Positions 32,560 through 44,652 are shown, numbered from the stretch's first letter. The stretch is DNA of 64,000 bases from Piezodorus guildinii (GCA_023052935.1 CM041294.1:43434736-43498735); one strand, 5' to 3'. The notes: a model not told the origin generated them from the sequence alone. Made by a program: numbers and translations.

Positions 32560-32880
32560 AAATTATTTTTATCACTACTTTTAATAATCTTTTTTATCTT
32601 AATATATTTCAATTCATACATGTCATGCGGTTGACAATCAGTGAAAGCGAATTCCAATAAAGTTGATGTGGCGTAATAGGCATGATGGAAAAAGGATACG
32701 GGTTTTCTAATTCGCATTTATGTTAGGATGTCCCACGTACAACTTCTTTTCAGCATTCTGCTAATGTTGTCGGGCATGTTGGTAGGGACCATGTTTTTTT
32801 CGTGAAAACGTATGTAGAGGGCCCGAATCTGTTCGTTTACTGCTCGCATATGAAGTTCTGTATGTAAATTAATGTTCACT
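32560..32880 (-). mobile_element. Truncated JC LINE, C-terminus and 3' UTR
   Basis: The minus strand aligns with 33185-33500: LHTELHMRAVNEQIRALYIR, FHEKNM, then LKRS with a mutated end, then a 3' UTR with CATGCCTATTACGCCACATC. It is 5'-truncated and decayed. With the next copy it forms a direct repeat about 600 bases apart. Confidence 0.75.
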
Positions 32881-33184
32881 AACTTACCGTAGTTTTAGTG
32901 ATTTGTTATAGTTTTTTTTTTTTTTAACAAATCGTTGTTTTAATAAACGTAGGAAAAAAATTAATCCTAGGTTTGAAGAGCAAACCTTATTGATACCTCT
33001 TACAAACCAAATTGAATAGCTTAAGAAAGCAAACATATAAGAACTTATTAAACTGGAAATGATAGTAGAACTTATTAAACTAGAAAAAAACTAAATTTCT
33101 CATCCGGTAGGACTTAGATTAGTTTTTACTCTCTTGCGTTTACTGCATTCACTAGGTGACAGTAATATAAAAACCTTATATAAT

Positions 33185-33850
33185 TTTTTTTTTATCTTGA
33201 TATATTAATACTAAAACCTGTCTTTTGGTTCAAAATCAGTGAATGTGAAAGTACAGTAAAGTTGATGTGGTATGAAAGGCATGATAGATAAGAGATGCGA
33301 GGCGACACCTCTTCCTGCCATGTTTCTTAATTGGTATTTATGTTATGAGGTCCCTCATCCAACTTCTTTTCAGCCTTCTACGAGTGTTATAGGGCATGTT
33401 AGTCGTGGCTATTGTATAAATGTATTGGTATGTCCGTATAAGTTGTCGTGAAAACGTTTGTAGAGGGTCGGAATCTGTTCATTTACAGCTGACATGTGAA
33501 GATCTGTATGTAAAGTAATGATGCTAAAGTACCATTGTGAATCAGTAATAGTTCTAAATGTTTTCTATTCAAAATTTTGAATTTTACTTTTTAGCTATAT
33601 CTGTGGAATGTAAGTCCAAAAAGGCTTTAGCAAGTAAGTGTAAATGTTCAATTATATGTTTAAGTTTTAATTTTGAACGTCTTGAGAGTTGTGAGTATAA
33701 ACGTTTTAGTCCTTTGCTTAGAGTTATCTTACTGCTCTTCATATGTAGGGTGAATTTCATTGTTCTGTCGAATGTTAAGCCGAGATATATTATTGTGCCC
33801 GTCTTTGAAATTTGGATGTTGTCAATATATACTTATAGTATTTCTTTTTA
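33185..33850 (-). mobile_element. Truncated JC LINE, RT thumb to poly-A
   Basis: The minus strand from 33845 reads YLGLTFDRTMKFTLHMKSSK, ITLSKGLKRLYSQLSRRSKL, then LHTDLHMSAVNEQIPTLYKR and a frameshifted LKRSWMRDLIT. A 3' UTR and a short A-rich tail follow near 33195-33185. The 97-codon plus frame here (33558-33851) is its shadow. Confidence 0.85.
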
Positions 33851-34419
33851 GTATAAAAATAGTAAACGATATAATATAAGAAATATTTTTTATAATACAG
33901 ATTATTGATCCAGCCATGAAATTTCAGGATTAGCGAATAATATTAGGCTGGTAATAGAAAAAAAAAATGTTCAAAAAGAGAATTTCTAGTTAAGTTAAAA
34001 CCTATGCCTTATTAGTTATTTTTTAATACATAAGCTTTATACCTTTAAAGCTTAAAGACCATCACTTGTATTGCATTTCAAATAAAACCAATGCAATGTT
34101 TTCCACTAGATTAAACGTCTAAGAGATTTTCTGTATGTATATATATTTATATTTATTTATTTGTTCATCCGCTACTATCCTGAAGGGCCATTGGCGTGAT
34201 CAATGTAATGTATTCGGTGATAGTACCCTGTAATTTTTATAAATTACATTAGGGTGGTTATGTTTTATCTTCATCTTGAAGTATTTCTTTCATTGATTAC
34301 TTTAGACCAACCTTTATACTAGATTGCCCCAGTAGCGTGCACTCAAATAGAAAGTGTTGCACAGTTGCAGGGCTAGATTGCATTTTTTACAGCTTGATGC
34401 TTTTAGAGGTCTTTAATCG
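33851..34419. other. No gene seen
   Basis: AT-rich. 34190-34400 is less AT-rich and may be the tail of the SINE-like unit that follows on the minus strand. Confidence 0.4.
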
Positions 34420-34735
34420 TACCTTTTGTGTAAATTGGCAACTTTTGTGTAAATATTATATAAATTAATACCCCTGTAGGGCCTTGGCCGTGGGGTGTAA
34501 TCTGCCGAGAGAATACACTCGCGTTTCTCGAAGAAATTTTGTAGGGTAGGGTTTTCAATCCTTACGAATAATTTTGTGAGTGGCTGCCGCGTCACAGGTA
34601 CCCGCGAGAGAGGATGTAAATAAATTCCCATTAAATTAGATGCTTGAAAAAGTTCCACCGGGACTGGAATACGAACTCACAGCCTTTGGCATGGGAGACT
34701 TTGCACGCTAGCTACAGGCTCTCCTACAAATGGAT
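34420..34735 (-). mobile_element. tRNA-derived SINE-like unit (family SINE-3)
   Basis: Minus strand from 34725: GGAGAGCCTGTAGCTAGCGT, CCATGCCAAAGGCTGTGAGT, then TTCGTATTCCAG. This is a tRNA-like arrangement with A box (TAGCTAGCGTGC) and a weak B box. The segment ATGCCAAAGGC also occurs in the SINE-2 head at 48250, so the two share a tRNA ancestor. The body differs from SINE-1 and SINE-2. Confidence 0.45.
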
Positions 34736-34853
34736 ATATATATATATCAAATCTATATTTAACATATTGTTAATGTAGATAGTATTTAACACACATAAAA
34801 GCAACAGAATTGTTTGACATATATAACGGAAATAGTGGATTTTGAAAAAGAAT

Positions 34854-35074
<221 letters not shown>

Positions 35075-36549
35075 CTCACGGGCATTTATAACATCTTCAT
35101 ATATATATATAATTTAAAAACATGAAATTTAAAGAAGGATCATATGTACACGTACCATAATCATATGTATTTGTACTAGAACCATATGTTCCACATGTAT
35201 AAAAAAAGGAAGCAATTATTCAACCAAGTGCATTGGAGTAAGAATAAAGTTTTTGTTGGAAATTATTTTACTTGGATCAAAATATTGAAGATGAACCCGC
35301 AAAGTGAATTCATACATTTTTTTAGTCTTTATATTTTATATTTTAGAAATAACCACAGAATATTATAAAAATTTTACGACAGACTGACCGACAATTTTTG
35401 AGGTGATGGCCTAGAGATGCCTTGGATTGACCTACTTTTTGGGAAGTTAACATATTTGCAGACGGGAAATAGCAATTTGGAAAAAAAAAAATGTAAATAA
35501 ATATTTTTACAGTAAATGATAATAAAATGAAACTATTAAAGCAAAAAAACAAAACAAAAAACGCTTATCTTCAAGTAATTCGTATCCAATCAGCTAGCTA
35601 CACCTGATGAGGTCAATAGATTTACTCGCTTTGAATTATTTCAACCGGCCAGTTCTGTATTAGGAACAGCTAGTTTAAATAGATCGTCTCCGTTGAGCGT
35701 TACAACTTTAATAAACTGAAAGAGTGTACTAGCTCATTAGCATACTAGAATTGAACTTAATTATTTTAATTTTAAGTTGATTGAAGTAAAATAAGGGCAC
35801 ATCATCAGAGGCGAAATTTTGCAAAAGCGCTTTTCCGATAGAGACAAAAAATAATAAACTAGATTCTAGTGATTGAAAGGGTCAATTATGAAAATTGACG
35901 AGTTACTGTTAAACAATCCGATAAAAAAGAAAGACGATAATATTTTTCATTTCCTACTTTTTTTTTCTCGTTAGATCTAGTAATTTACTGATCTGAAAAA
36001 TTCTTCCGTCCCTCCCTGAAAATTTTAACTTTTTATGTACATTAGCATTTTAATCCTATATTTATACCATTATCATAATTATTTCTATATTGTTCACACA
36101 AATTATAATTAATCATAACTTAGGTATTTTTTTTCAAATATAACTAAATTATTTTAATACTTTTTGCCTTTCCATATAGGCGTAAATTGATTGATCAGAT
36201 GAAAAAAAATAATACTTATGGTTTTTAATCTAAATGCTTTTTTTTTTTTTTTTTCTAATTTAGTCTTATTAATTTTAAAACTGAGAATATTTTCATATCT
36301 GTCCGAAATTTCTCTTTTATATATTATATATATTGGAAAAATCATTATTCAGTGAAGCAGTAATAGATCTAAAACATTGCCTATTTTCTTATATATATTT
36401 TTTTTATGATCAAATAATTTTACTATGGTTTATAATGCAAAAAGATTTTCGCATAACGTTTTTCTTCTATATAAGCAGATAAATATAAATTTTACCAGTT
36501 ATGACAATTGTTATTTAAAATATATGACAAATAAAGAAGGAATACACAC

Positions 36550-36552
<3 letters not shown>
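35075..36552. other. No gene seen
   Basis: AT-rich with T-rich and A-rich runs. Several 60-70 codon frames have no recognisable content. Confidence 0.45.
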
Positions 36553-36608
<56 letters not shown>

Positions 36609-36780
36609 CATAATTAAATGTTTGTGATACGCCTAACATGGAATCCTCATATTAGACTGAAACGACAAGAAACTGCTTGTAGATACCATTTACTAGAACA
36701 CATTCCAAAAATGCTCACAACTTTCTATTTGCTACAAAAACTCACATATGCACAAGCACATATGTATATTATATTATATC

Positions 36781-36836
<56 letters not shown>
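36553..36836. repeat. Two (TA)n microsatellites around a JB LINE fragment
   Basis: TA runs at 36553-36605 and 36783-36836. Between them, 36620-36725 on the plus strand reads RLTWNPHIRLKRQETACRYH, a piece of Jockey family JB (compare 54350-54410). Confidence 0.9.
36620..36725 (+). mobile_element. JB LINE fragment isolated between TA repeats
   Basis: About 100 bases matching the JB thumb region (LTWNPHIRLKRQE). It lacks both ends. Confidence 0.75.
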
Positions 36837-36839
<3 letters not shown>

Positions 36840-36992
36840 CATCAATGTTTTTTGCAATTATCAATTTTACAGAAAATTAATTGTTAATCGAAACTTCAAT
36901 AAAGATTTGGAAGAAGAAGACTTTTTATAGACCTAACATCCACTTAATTAGCCGTAAACAATTATATACGTATATATATATATATATTTAAA

Positions 36993-37328
36993 TAAATAAA
37001 CCCATATTTGAGCGAGCGCGATAAAAATTAATAGTATTATTGGTAACGAACCTTTGGGAACGCAGCTACTGAGCCTTGTATGCAATAAATACGAAAAAGT
37101 TATAATAAACCCATATTTGAGCGAGCGCGATTAAAATTAATAGTGTAATCGGTAACGAACCTTTGGGAACGCAGCTACTGAGCCTTGTATCCAATAAATA
37201 CGAAAAAGTTATAATAAACCCATATTTGAGCGAGCGCGATTAAAATTAATAGTGTAATCGGTAACGAACCTTCGGGAACGCAGCTACTGAGCCTACTATC
37301 CAATAAATACGAAACAGATAAAATAAAC
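36993..37328. repeat. Minisatellite, 109-bp unit, three copies
   Basis: The unit starts at 37001, 37110 and 37219 with CCCATATTTGAGCGAGCGCG and includes GGTAACGAACCTTTGGGAAC and CAGCTACTGAGCC, then AATAAATACG. Copies 1 and 2 are nearly identical; copy 3 diverges at its end. Each unit contains a hairpin-prone GAACCTTTGGGAAC or GAACCTTCGGGAAC. It lies about 390 bases from the 3' end of the RTE element, whose end carries a related hairpin. Confidence 0.95.
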
Positions 37329-37637
37329 CTCTATTGATAATATTTTCGTCCGCGATTATAAAACTAAAATAAAACTCCCGCTAATCCGACTACCAGTTCT
37401 TGTATCGAAAATGCTTAAAAATTAAAGTATCGGTTATACTTATTATTATAATCGTGACTAATTATATGTAAAAAGGCCCCTGGAAATATTTAACAAGCCA
37501 CAAGGATTAATTACACATAAAGTGTAATTAAAATAACCATAAAAACATAACATCATGTTAATTTGATTTTTATTATTTTATTGAAATCGAAAAAGGTTGA
37601 ATTTGAAATGGAAAAGGTTGAATTTGACTTGGAAATG

Positions 37638-37638
<1 letters not shown>
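37329..37638. other. Spacer, nothing recognised
   Basis: AT-rich DNA between the minisatellite and the TA repeat at the 3' end of the RTE element. Confidence 0.5.
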
Positions 37639-37709
<71 letters not shown>

Positions 37710-37710
37710 G
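37639..37710. repeat. (TA)n and (ATA)n tail at the 3' end of the RTE element
   Basis: TA run at 37639-37687 followed by ATAATAATA repeats to 37710, directly next to the coding end. RTE-type LINEs commonly end in such short tandem repeats, so the (TAT)n part, on the element strand, is probably its own tail. Confidence 0.85.
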
Positions 37711-40700
37711 GCTTAGCGAACCCGAAGGTTCGATGCCGATACCACCAAATTCCGCCTACACAGACTCGTCAAATGCTCACCATTCAAGCCCAAGCTCCCG
37801 AGATCAGCCTTAACGCAATCCTCCCATCTCCGCTTCGGCCTACCTTTCGGACGCCTACCAGTCGGATCAGCAAATACCAACTTTCTCGGAATCCGCTCGT
37901 CATCGAGCCCAACAACTTTACTCGCCCATTTGAGTCTCCGCGATGCAATCAGCTCAATTATATTCACAGGATACAAGTTCCGCAATTCCGCGTTATGCAA
38001 CCTTCTAAACTCCCCAGAGGCCTCATCTCTCTTTGGACCAAATATTTTACGCAATACCTTATTTTCGAAAACCTTAAGCCGTTGTTCATCCTTTAAAGTA
38101 AGCGGCCACGTTTCACATCCGTAAAGAACCGTTGGAAGAATAATAGTTTTATAAATTCTAATCTTTAAGTTTTTAGATAGCAGCCGCGAACTAAGTAACT
38201 TAGCAACTGAATAATAACACGCATTTCCCACCTTTAACCGGGACTTTATTTCTTCCTGGATTTCATTTTGTCTAGTTATAATTGAACCTAAATACTTGAA
38301 TTTCTCTACGTGTTCAAAAGTATGACCTGATACATCAACATCACCAAGATCGACACCGTTTCTGCTACTAATCATATACTTCGTTTTATCGGTATTTAAT
38401 TCGAGTCCTATTTCTTTACCGATTTTTATTAACACACTTGTATTTAGTTGTATGGTTTCCGTGTCTTCATCTAGCAGTACCAGATCATCGGCATACCCCA
38501 AAACCGGAATCTTGTCACCCATATTTAAGCCTTTCTCGGTACACATCACCTTTTCTATAACATATTCTAAAGCTATATTAAATAACACAGGTGAAAGGGA
38601 GTCACCCTGTTTCAAACCCTATCGCACCTCAAATCTCTCGGAGTAATTATGACCGATTCTAACTTTATGGAATGTTTCCGACACACACATCTCTACTAGG
38701 TTTACTAACTTTCTAGGTATTCCCTGTTCAATCATGATGTTATATAGCTTCTGACGGTCTATTGAATCATAAGCCTTTTTAAAATCGATATAAAGTTGAT
38801 GGACAACACCGTTGTATTCCAATTTTTTCTCTAATATTTGACGTAAGGAAAATATTTGGTCGATAGTCGAGCGATTCCGCCTAAAACCACATTGGTAATC
38901 TCTGATAATTTCCTCAGCGTATTCCGTGATTCGACTAGTTAGAATTGACGAGAATATTTTATAGCATACTGGGAGAAGAGAGATCCCACGATAGTTGTTA
39001 CAATCCGACCTCGGTCCTTTTTTGTGAATCGGAATAAGTATTGATTCTTTCCATTCTTCGGGCATTTTTTCAGTTTCCCAGATCTTTTTAACTAAAAAAT
39101 GTATTTTGGAAACGCCCGCTTCTCCACACGCCTTGATTAATTCACTCGTGATATTATCATTTCATGCGGCCTTATAACGTTTTAATTTTCCTATCGCCAT
39201 TTCGACTTCCTCTTTACTCGGTGCGTCTATCCATGGTTCAGCGCTCTGATACTCAGAGAGAGGAGATTGATTATTATTTTCCACATTTAAGATGCCGTCA
39301 AAGTGTTGTTTAAATTTATTTAATATCTCAGAAGGATCCGCAATTATATTGTTATTTGCATCTTTAACCGCATTCAATAGAGGTTCAAATCTTTTACGCG
39401 ATTTGTTTATACCTTTGTACATCTCTCTTACGTTATTTTCGTTTCTGTGTTTTTCTATTTCTATTATTTTACCTTTAAGATACTCTCTTTTCTTATTTTT
39501 TAAGAGTTTTGAAGTTTCATTCTTTACTAACCGAAAATAAGCCACATTATTATCGCTTGGACTATTTAAGGAATTCAGTTTAGCGGTTTTTCTTTTTTCG
39601 CACATATTTTGACAATTCCTGTCGAACCGAGGTTTGTTCTTTTTATTTTCGATTTTTCCAAGACATAAATTACCGACCTCTTTAATATTATCCCTGATCC
39701 CTTCCCATAGTTTGTTTACATCTTTGTGTTCCTCGTCTGAAGATTCCAAAGCTTCGAACCGATTTTTTACTTCTATCGCGAATTGTTTTCTAATTTCGAG
39801 GTTGTTCAATTTAACTAAATCAAAATTCTCGGGACGAATATAGTTCGGTGTTCTCTTTTTTGTATTTAGTTTTTGTCGAAGTTTCGCGATTACTAATTCA
39901 TGATCAGAACCGCATTCTGCACCCCGATACGATCTCACGTTAATTATGCTACTTTGCCATCCGTTTTGTATTAAAACATGATCGATTTGATTCCGTGTTT
40001 GTCCATCCGGCGATGTCCACGTATACTTATGAATATCCTTATGTTTAAATGTAGTACTTTTGATTACTAGGTTTTTCGAAATGGCAAAGTTTATTAGTCG
40101 GGTCCCATTATCATTACTATATTCGTGCAAACTTTCTTTACCGATTGTAGGACGATATACTTCTTCCCTTCCAACCTTTGCGTTCGCGTCGCCTAGTATT
40201 ATCTTAATGTAATTTCGCGGTAACTTATCGTAAACCGACTCTAGTTTATCATAAAATTCGCATTTTACTTCATCATCACTGTCTTCGGTGGGAGAATGAA
40301 TGTTTATAAACGCGATTTTAAACCAACGCCCTTGAAATATAGCAACCGATATTCTTTCACTAAAGAACTGTACGTCCCGTAATGCGGAAAGAAATCTATT
40401 CCTAATCAAAAACCCGGTACCTAGACAATAATTAACGCTCCCTCCGTACCAAATAGTATACTTTCCTTCTGTTAACGAACCCTCCCCTGGCCAGCGAACC
40501 TCTTGTAATGCAACGATATCTAAATGGTACCCCTTAACTTCATTCGCGACCGACTTTAACCCACCTGCCGTATTTAAACTTCTAACGTTCCACGTCCCTA
40601 TTGTTAGATCTCTAATTTTCATCTTGCGTCATGATTCCCCTGAAGCAGTCCCCACCCGGAGACCCGAACGGGGGACTAGTTTACCTCCGGATAATGAGCG

Positions 40701-40735
40701 TTTTACCTCAGAGGAATCCATGACTTTTGGTGATA
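37690..40735 (-). mobile_element. RTE-type LINE, essentially full length
   Basis: The element runs on the minus strand from a short leader (5' end near 40735, just after a TA repeat) through one long reading frame to a 3' UTR of only about 20 bases and a (TAT)n tail. A single ORF with apurinic-type endonuclease followed by reverse transcriptase and almost no 3' UTR is the layout of RTE elements. TA repeats flank both ends. Confidence 0.85.
37713..40622 (-). pseudogene. RTE ORF: apurinic-type endonuclease plus reverse transcriptase, two in-frame stops
   Basis: One frame of 970 codons from ATG at 40622 to the stop at 37713, broken only by TGA at 39164-39162 and TAG at 38621-38619. Endonuclease: TWNVRSL near residue 10, LQEVRW near 40, GDANAKVG near 145, and SDHELV near 240, covering the usual catalytic positions. 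RT: LPVCYKIFSSIL, motif A YIDFKKAYDSI, LKQGDSLSPVLFN, active-site GYADDLVLL (YADD at 38495-38484), and the C-terminal GRRPKGRPKRRWED. The enzyme nicks target DNA and copies its RNA from the 3' end. An upstream in-frame ATG at 40721 is cut off by a TGA at 40631-40629, in a CpG-like context, nine bases before the ATG used here. So the original protein may have started about 33 codons earlier. Recent insertion is likely. Confidence 0.92.
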
Positions 40736-40737
40736 TT

Positions 40738-40759
40738 TATATATATATATAAATATTTG

Positions 40760-40791
<32 letters not shown>
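40738..40791. repeat. (TA)n microsatellite at the 5' flank of the RTE element
   Basis: TA runs at 40738-40751 and 40764-40791, separated by AATATTTGGTGATATA. TTTGGTGATAT also occurs at 40726-40736, just before the first run, so the element junction contains a short direct duplication. Confidence 0.9.
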
Positions 40792-40796
<5 letters not shown>

Positions 40797-40797
40797 G

Positions 40798-41172
40798 TAT
40801 CAGGCTTATTTGGACCTATGACATTAAGCTATGGGGATCCATTAAATTACCAAAGTCCTATAGTATCCAATTCTTGCTATCCAAAATTCTTTGAAAAATC
40901 CTTTATACTCCTTATTTAGTTCCCAATAAAATAATTCATAAAGATTTAAATATCTCTATATCTGAATAGATATACCTCCTATCATTTCTGTCCCCCTTCC
41001 AACAAAACCTGCTTATGACCTGACTTCTCTTTAAATATTCCTGATAATCCACCGAGGTGACTTAAAAGAAAATGAAAAAGGGACCTTCAACTATAAATAG
41101 ACATTTTAATTATATATCAATCTCATTTACTTCTATTGAATCAATGAAGTAGTAAATTTCTTTGAATATCAT
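40798..41172 (+). mobile_element. Truncated JB LINE, C-terminus and 3' UTR
   Basis: The plus strand begins with LIWTYDIKLWGSIKLPKSYS and continues with decayed pieces to PPR, then LKRK near 41070. The downstream AATCTCATTTACTTCTATTG resembles the JB 3' UTR. Several stops and frameshifts. Confidence 0.7.
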
Positions 41173-41177
41173 TTTCA

Positions 41178-41480
41178 AGGGAGCGGGGTGACCTAGTAGA
41201 TAGAGCAATAGTCTACTGTTTTCCGGATCCTGGGTTCGAATCCCCTAAATATTATATATTCTGCTATTTCAGCCGGGGAGGAGGGGGAGACCGAAGGATA
41301 TGGAGACCCTCCTGTGGCAGAATTTAATGTGGGTACCCGAACTAGGGAGAAAAACCTGGCGACTGAGCGTGATCAAGGCCTAATCCCCTCATTGCACTGC
41401 CGTTGGCCTAGAAACAGTACTAATCTCTTATGTACTAAGCCCGAGACCTTTCAAGGGTTGTAGAGGCAAAGGTTTTTATA
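41178..41480 (+). mobile_element. tRNA-derived SINE (family SINE-1), near full length
   Basis: Head: GGAGCGGGGTGACCTAGTAG, AGATAGAGCAATAGTCTACT, then the exact B box GGTTCGAATCC near 41232. Body: GGATATGGAGACCCTCCTGT, GAGCGTGATCAAGGCCTAAT, GCACTGCCGTTGGCCTAGAA, GTACTAAGCCCGAGACC and a TATATA tail. This is the best preserved of four copies and the clearest Pol III promoter in the window. Confidence 0.92.
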
Positions 41481-41689
41481 AATATATATATATTTTTTGC
41501 AGTATATTTTTAGTGATTAAATCGTTAAAACACATATTTCATGAATACATACCATAAAAAAGTAAATTTAAATAAAATATAATATGGAACAGGTACCAAT
41601 CTATAAATATACTACCAAAAATAAACTTTGGAGGAAAACAAAACTTTTTCGGGCTAATGACACCAATAAATAAAGGGAAAAAGCCGAGA

Positions 41690-41940
41690 ATCCCTGATTG
41701 CTATCTCGCCGTACTAATAAAGATCAATGGCCACAGTTCGGGGCAACTTATCGCCCAACTTTGACATTCCACTCCATCCATGGATTTCCCTTCCCTCACA
41801 AAGAACAGATAACTATTGACATCCTCGTTCAGAGGGTGACAGGGCTTTGAGCACTAAGTCTCTTCTTGAAAGTTTCGAGGCTATCAGAACATAATTATCA
41901 AGAACCTGAGTAAAGTAAAAAAAAAAAAAAATAAATAAAT
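41690..41940 (+). other. Possible unclassified retroposon with poly-A tail
   Basis: A GC-richer stretch (41690-41900) with no matching copy in the window ends in GAGTAAAGTA and an A run at 41919-41933. It could be a LINE or SINE 3' end, or a processed transcript tail. No coding content was identified. Confidence 0.3.
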
Positions 41941-42524
41941 ACTTCTTTAAAGGTACCTTATAAACGCCACCTTATAATAGAGTCCAAAACCAAATGAATA
42001 AGCATCATAATTATAGTTCTACCAATAAAATATATAATAAAAAGAAACATAATAAAAATGATACTAAAATAAATAACCCTCAAAAAATGATGAAGTTGAA
42101 GTTCGGAACCCATATCCAAAAAACAAAAACATTTTCCACTAGTGTATAAAAAAAATAATAATGAATAAAATAGTTTAAAAAATTCAAACAATATCATATA
42201 ACTAAAATAAAATTAAGGGAAAAATCGCTAAACAAAATAGAAAAAAATATATACAAAAATATATAAAATTAAGTGTAAAGATTGTGATGAGAAGGCTTAC
42301 AAATATATACAAATGATAAGGACAAATATCACAATGGCTTGAGCGGATATTACATTAACATAGAAAAAACTGTTGTTCAAAATCAAAATTAGCTACCGGG
42401 TTATCAGAGCATATAAATAGCTTTTAATATAAACATACTTTGGATTTTGCAAATGCCTAAGTTTTGCACATTGAAGGCAATATATGTAAAAGAAGAAATA
42501 TCAATCTCTCTCTCTCCCTTTCTT

Positions 42525-42564
<40 letters not shown>

Positions 42565-42739
42565 ATATATAAACATATAGACAAGGTGTTTAACCACCAT
42601 AGTGATGTTAATTTAAATACCTATTATGGTACAACTATAATAGAGATAAATATCTAGATCATTACGCCCGTTAAAATACTTAGAATCCCAATCTAAGACA
42701 GTCTACTATGGAAGCCGTATACGGATATATATTTAAGAG
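41941..42739. repeat. Anonymous DNA with a (CT)n microsatellite
   Basis: CT and CTTT repeats at about 42504-42560. A 79-codon minus frame (41958-42197) is hydrophobic and AT-driven, with no family resemblance. Confidence 0.6.
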
Positions 42740-43180
42740 AAGGATTGTGCTCATTAACAAGACGGTACTGAAACCTATCACGACCTATGGACTTCTAGGA
42801 TTTTCTTGCATCAAACGCATCCAATCCGTTCAATCCAAAGTCCTCTGAACAGTAGTAAATGCCCCTACCCCAACCATACATTACGCAGCGACCTAAATAT
42901 TACATCTGTTTTAGACCTTATTCCATCAGAACCTCATTCATCACTCCAATCCTCTAGCTCGAACCCGATCCAGCCCCACACACCTTTACCATTCTTCTAG
43001 AATGATGAAACGGCAGTGGCACCGATACATCTAGTAAACATTTATATTGTAGTCCTAGCACTGGCTAGATTCTCCTCTCAATGTTGCTTCATGTTTGAGG
43101 TCTGCATGCAAGTATGAGTGACTTCTAGACTTTTTACACAATTTATTGAATCTTTCTTATATGAGAAAATAAATATTTAA
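42740..43180 (+). mobile_element. Truncated JA LINE, C-terminus and 3' UTR
   Basis: The plus strand reads TVLKPITTYGL, IKRIQSVQSKVL, then frameshifted ENLIHHSNPLA-like pieces and MKRQWHR near 43008-43030. The 3' UTR (GTCCTAGCACTGGCTAGATT, GTATGAGTGACTTCTAGAC) matches 1735-3135 and 56250-56522. It is interrupted downstream by, or adjacent to, the JC copy. Confidence 0.8.
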
Positions 43181-43184
43181 CAAG

Positions 43185-44480
43185 TACACACTTCTGATAT
43201 GCTCTAAACTTTTTGAAAAATTAATTTATAAAAGATTGGTTGACATACTGACTGAGCAAAAAATAATACCTGACCATCAATTTGGTTTTCGCATGTCACA
43301 CTCAACGACACATCAATTACACAGAGTTACTGACTTCATCAGGAGCACTAGAAAAAAAGCAATACGCAACTGGGGTATTTTTGGATGTTGCCCAAACGTT
43401 TGATAAAGTCTGGCACGAGGGGCTTCTCTTTAAACTTAAGAACATACTACCTTACACGTACTATCTTATTACACACTCTTTCTTCTTCGAAAGGTTTTTC
43501 TCTGTTCGGCAGGGCTCAGAAACCTCTTCAATCCGACCAGTCTTGGCAGGAGTACCGCAAGGATCGATACTTGCTCCGCTCCTATACATTGTATACACAA
43601 ATGACATACCAACTCATCCCACCACATTGATACTACTTACGCGGACGATACTGCAATTTTAACATCAAACGGCGATCCTATACTGGCCTCACTGACTCTA
43701 CAAAATCACTTAATGCTACTACATAATTGGTACAATCTTTGGAAAATTCATTTAAATTAAGACAAATCAAAACACGTAAAGGTTACACTACGACAAAACA
43801 CTTGCCCACCAATTTTTATCGACAACAACCTAATTCCTCAGACAAACTCTGTACATTACCTAGGACTGACACTCGATCGAAGGATGACTTGGGGCCCACA
43901 TGTCAAGATGAAAGACAGACTCTCAACCACCGACTGAAAATACTGTACTCTCTTTTTTCAAAAACATCAAAATTAAAAATTAGACAGAAACTGAATACAT
44001 ACACATCCCTTCTTAAGCCAATATGGACTTACGCTTCACAGATTTATGGTTCAGCAAAAAAGACTCACATACAAAAACTGCAATCATTTCAATCCAAAAT
44101 TTTAAGACTCATAACGACAGCTCCTTGGTACGTAAACAATAGAACCCTACATACGGACTTACAGCAACCAACAGTTGACCAACATATACGAACACTCTAT
44201 TCTCGATTTCACATTAAACTTAACGGACACGACAATAGACTGATTAACGACATGTCAGTAGCTGAAATGCCGGTCAGAAAAAGGCTAAAACGAAGCTGGA
44301 TGAGGGACCTCCTCAGCTAGATTAAAGCCTTGGACCTTTCCAAGGCCCAGTGCTGCTGGGCACTTTACTTCCCATGCCTACCATGTCTGATCTTACTTTT
44401 GTCCAACACATTTGCTGATTGTCAGACATCTTCTGACAGGTGTAAATAAAGATATAAGAAAAAAAAAAAAAAAAAAACAC
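43185..44480 (+). mobile_element. JC Jockey-like LINE, RT to poly-A, frameshifted
   Basis: It starts at KLFEKLIYKRLVDILTEQK and PDHQFGF (about 43205-43290), the RT finger region. Motif A is FLDVAQTFDKVW (near 43380) and LAGVPQGSILAPL is near 43545. The active site YADD is intact at 43638-43649 but lies in a different frame from the segment before it. The second long frame (43727-44320, 197 codons) contains KIRQKLNTYTSLLKPIWTYA, QSFQSKILRLITTAPWYV and the end LKRSWMRDLLS. A 3' UTR with AAGGCCCAGTGCTGCTGGGC and a poly-A tail (44459-44477) follow. It is 5'-truncated with at least three frameshifts. Confidence 0.88.
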
Positions 44481-44621
44481 GTACACACTAAACTGGATTG
44501 TTAGGAAACTAACAACTCGTATTCAGGTCTTACTAGGCAATAATCGATGAAATATGGCATAAATTCGAGCGAAGGCCCACAGAAGCATACACAAGGCCAT
44601 ACACTCGGCGCCGGTATGAAC

Positions 44622-44652
44622 GATATCAAACACGTTTAACGTGTTTGATATC
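44622..44652. repeat. Perfect 13-bp inverted repeat with 5-nt loop
   Basis: GATATCAAACACG, then TTTAA, then CGTGTTTGATATC, with no mismatch. It lies between the JC poly-A end and an inverted D copy. It could be a terminus, a protein-binding palindrome or chance. Confidence 0.9.

Noticed and set aside
35600..35640. CTGATGAGGTC as a second hammerhead ribozyme
   Set aside because: No GAAA box follows at the right distance and no stem II forms.
39292..39843. Plus-strand frames of 69-82 codons inside the RTE element
   Set aside because: Shadows of the minus-strand RTE reading frame.
41178..41255. A functional tRNA gene
   Set aside because: A and B boxes are present, but the body continues as a SINE shared with three other copies, and the cloverleaf is not complete.
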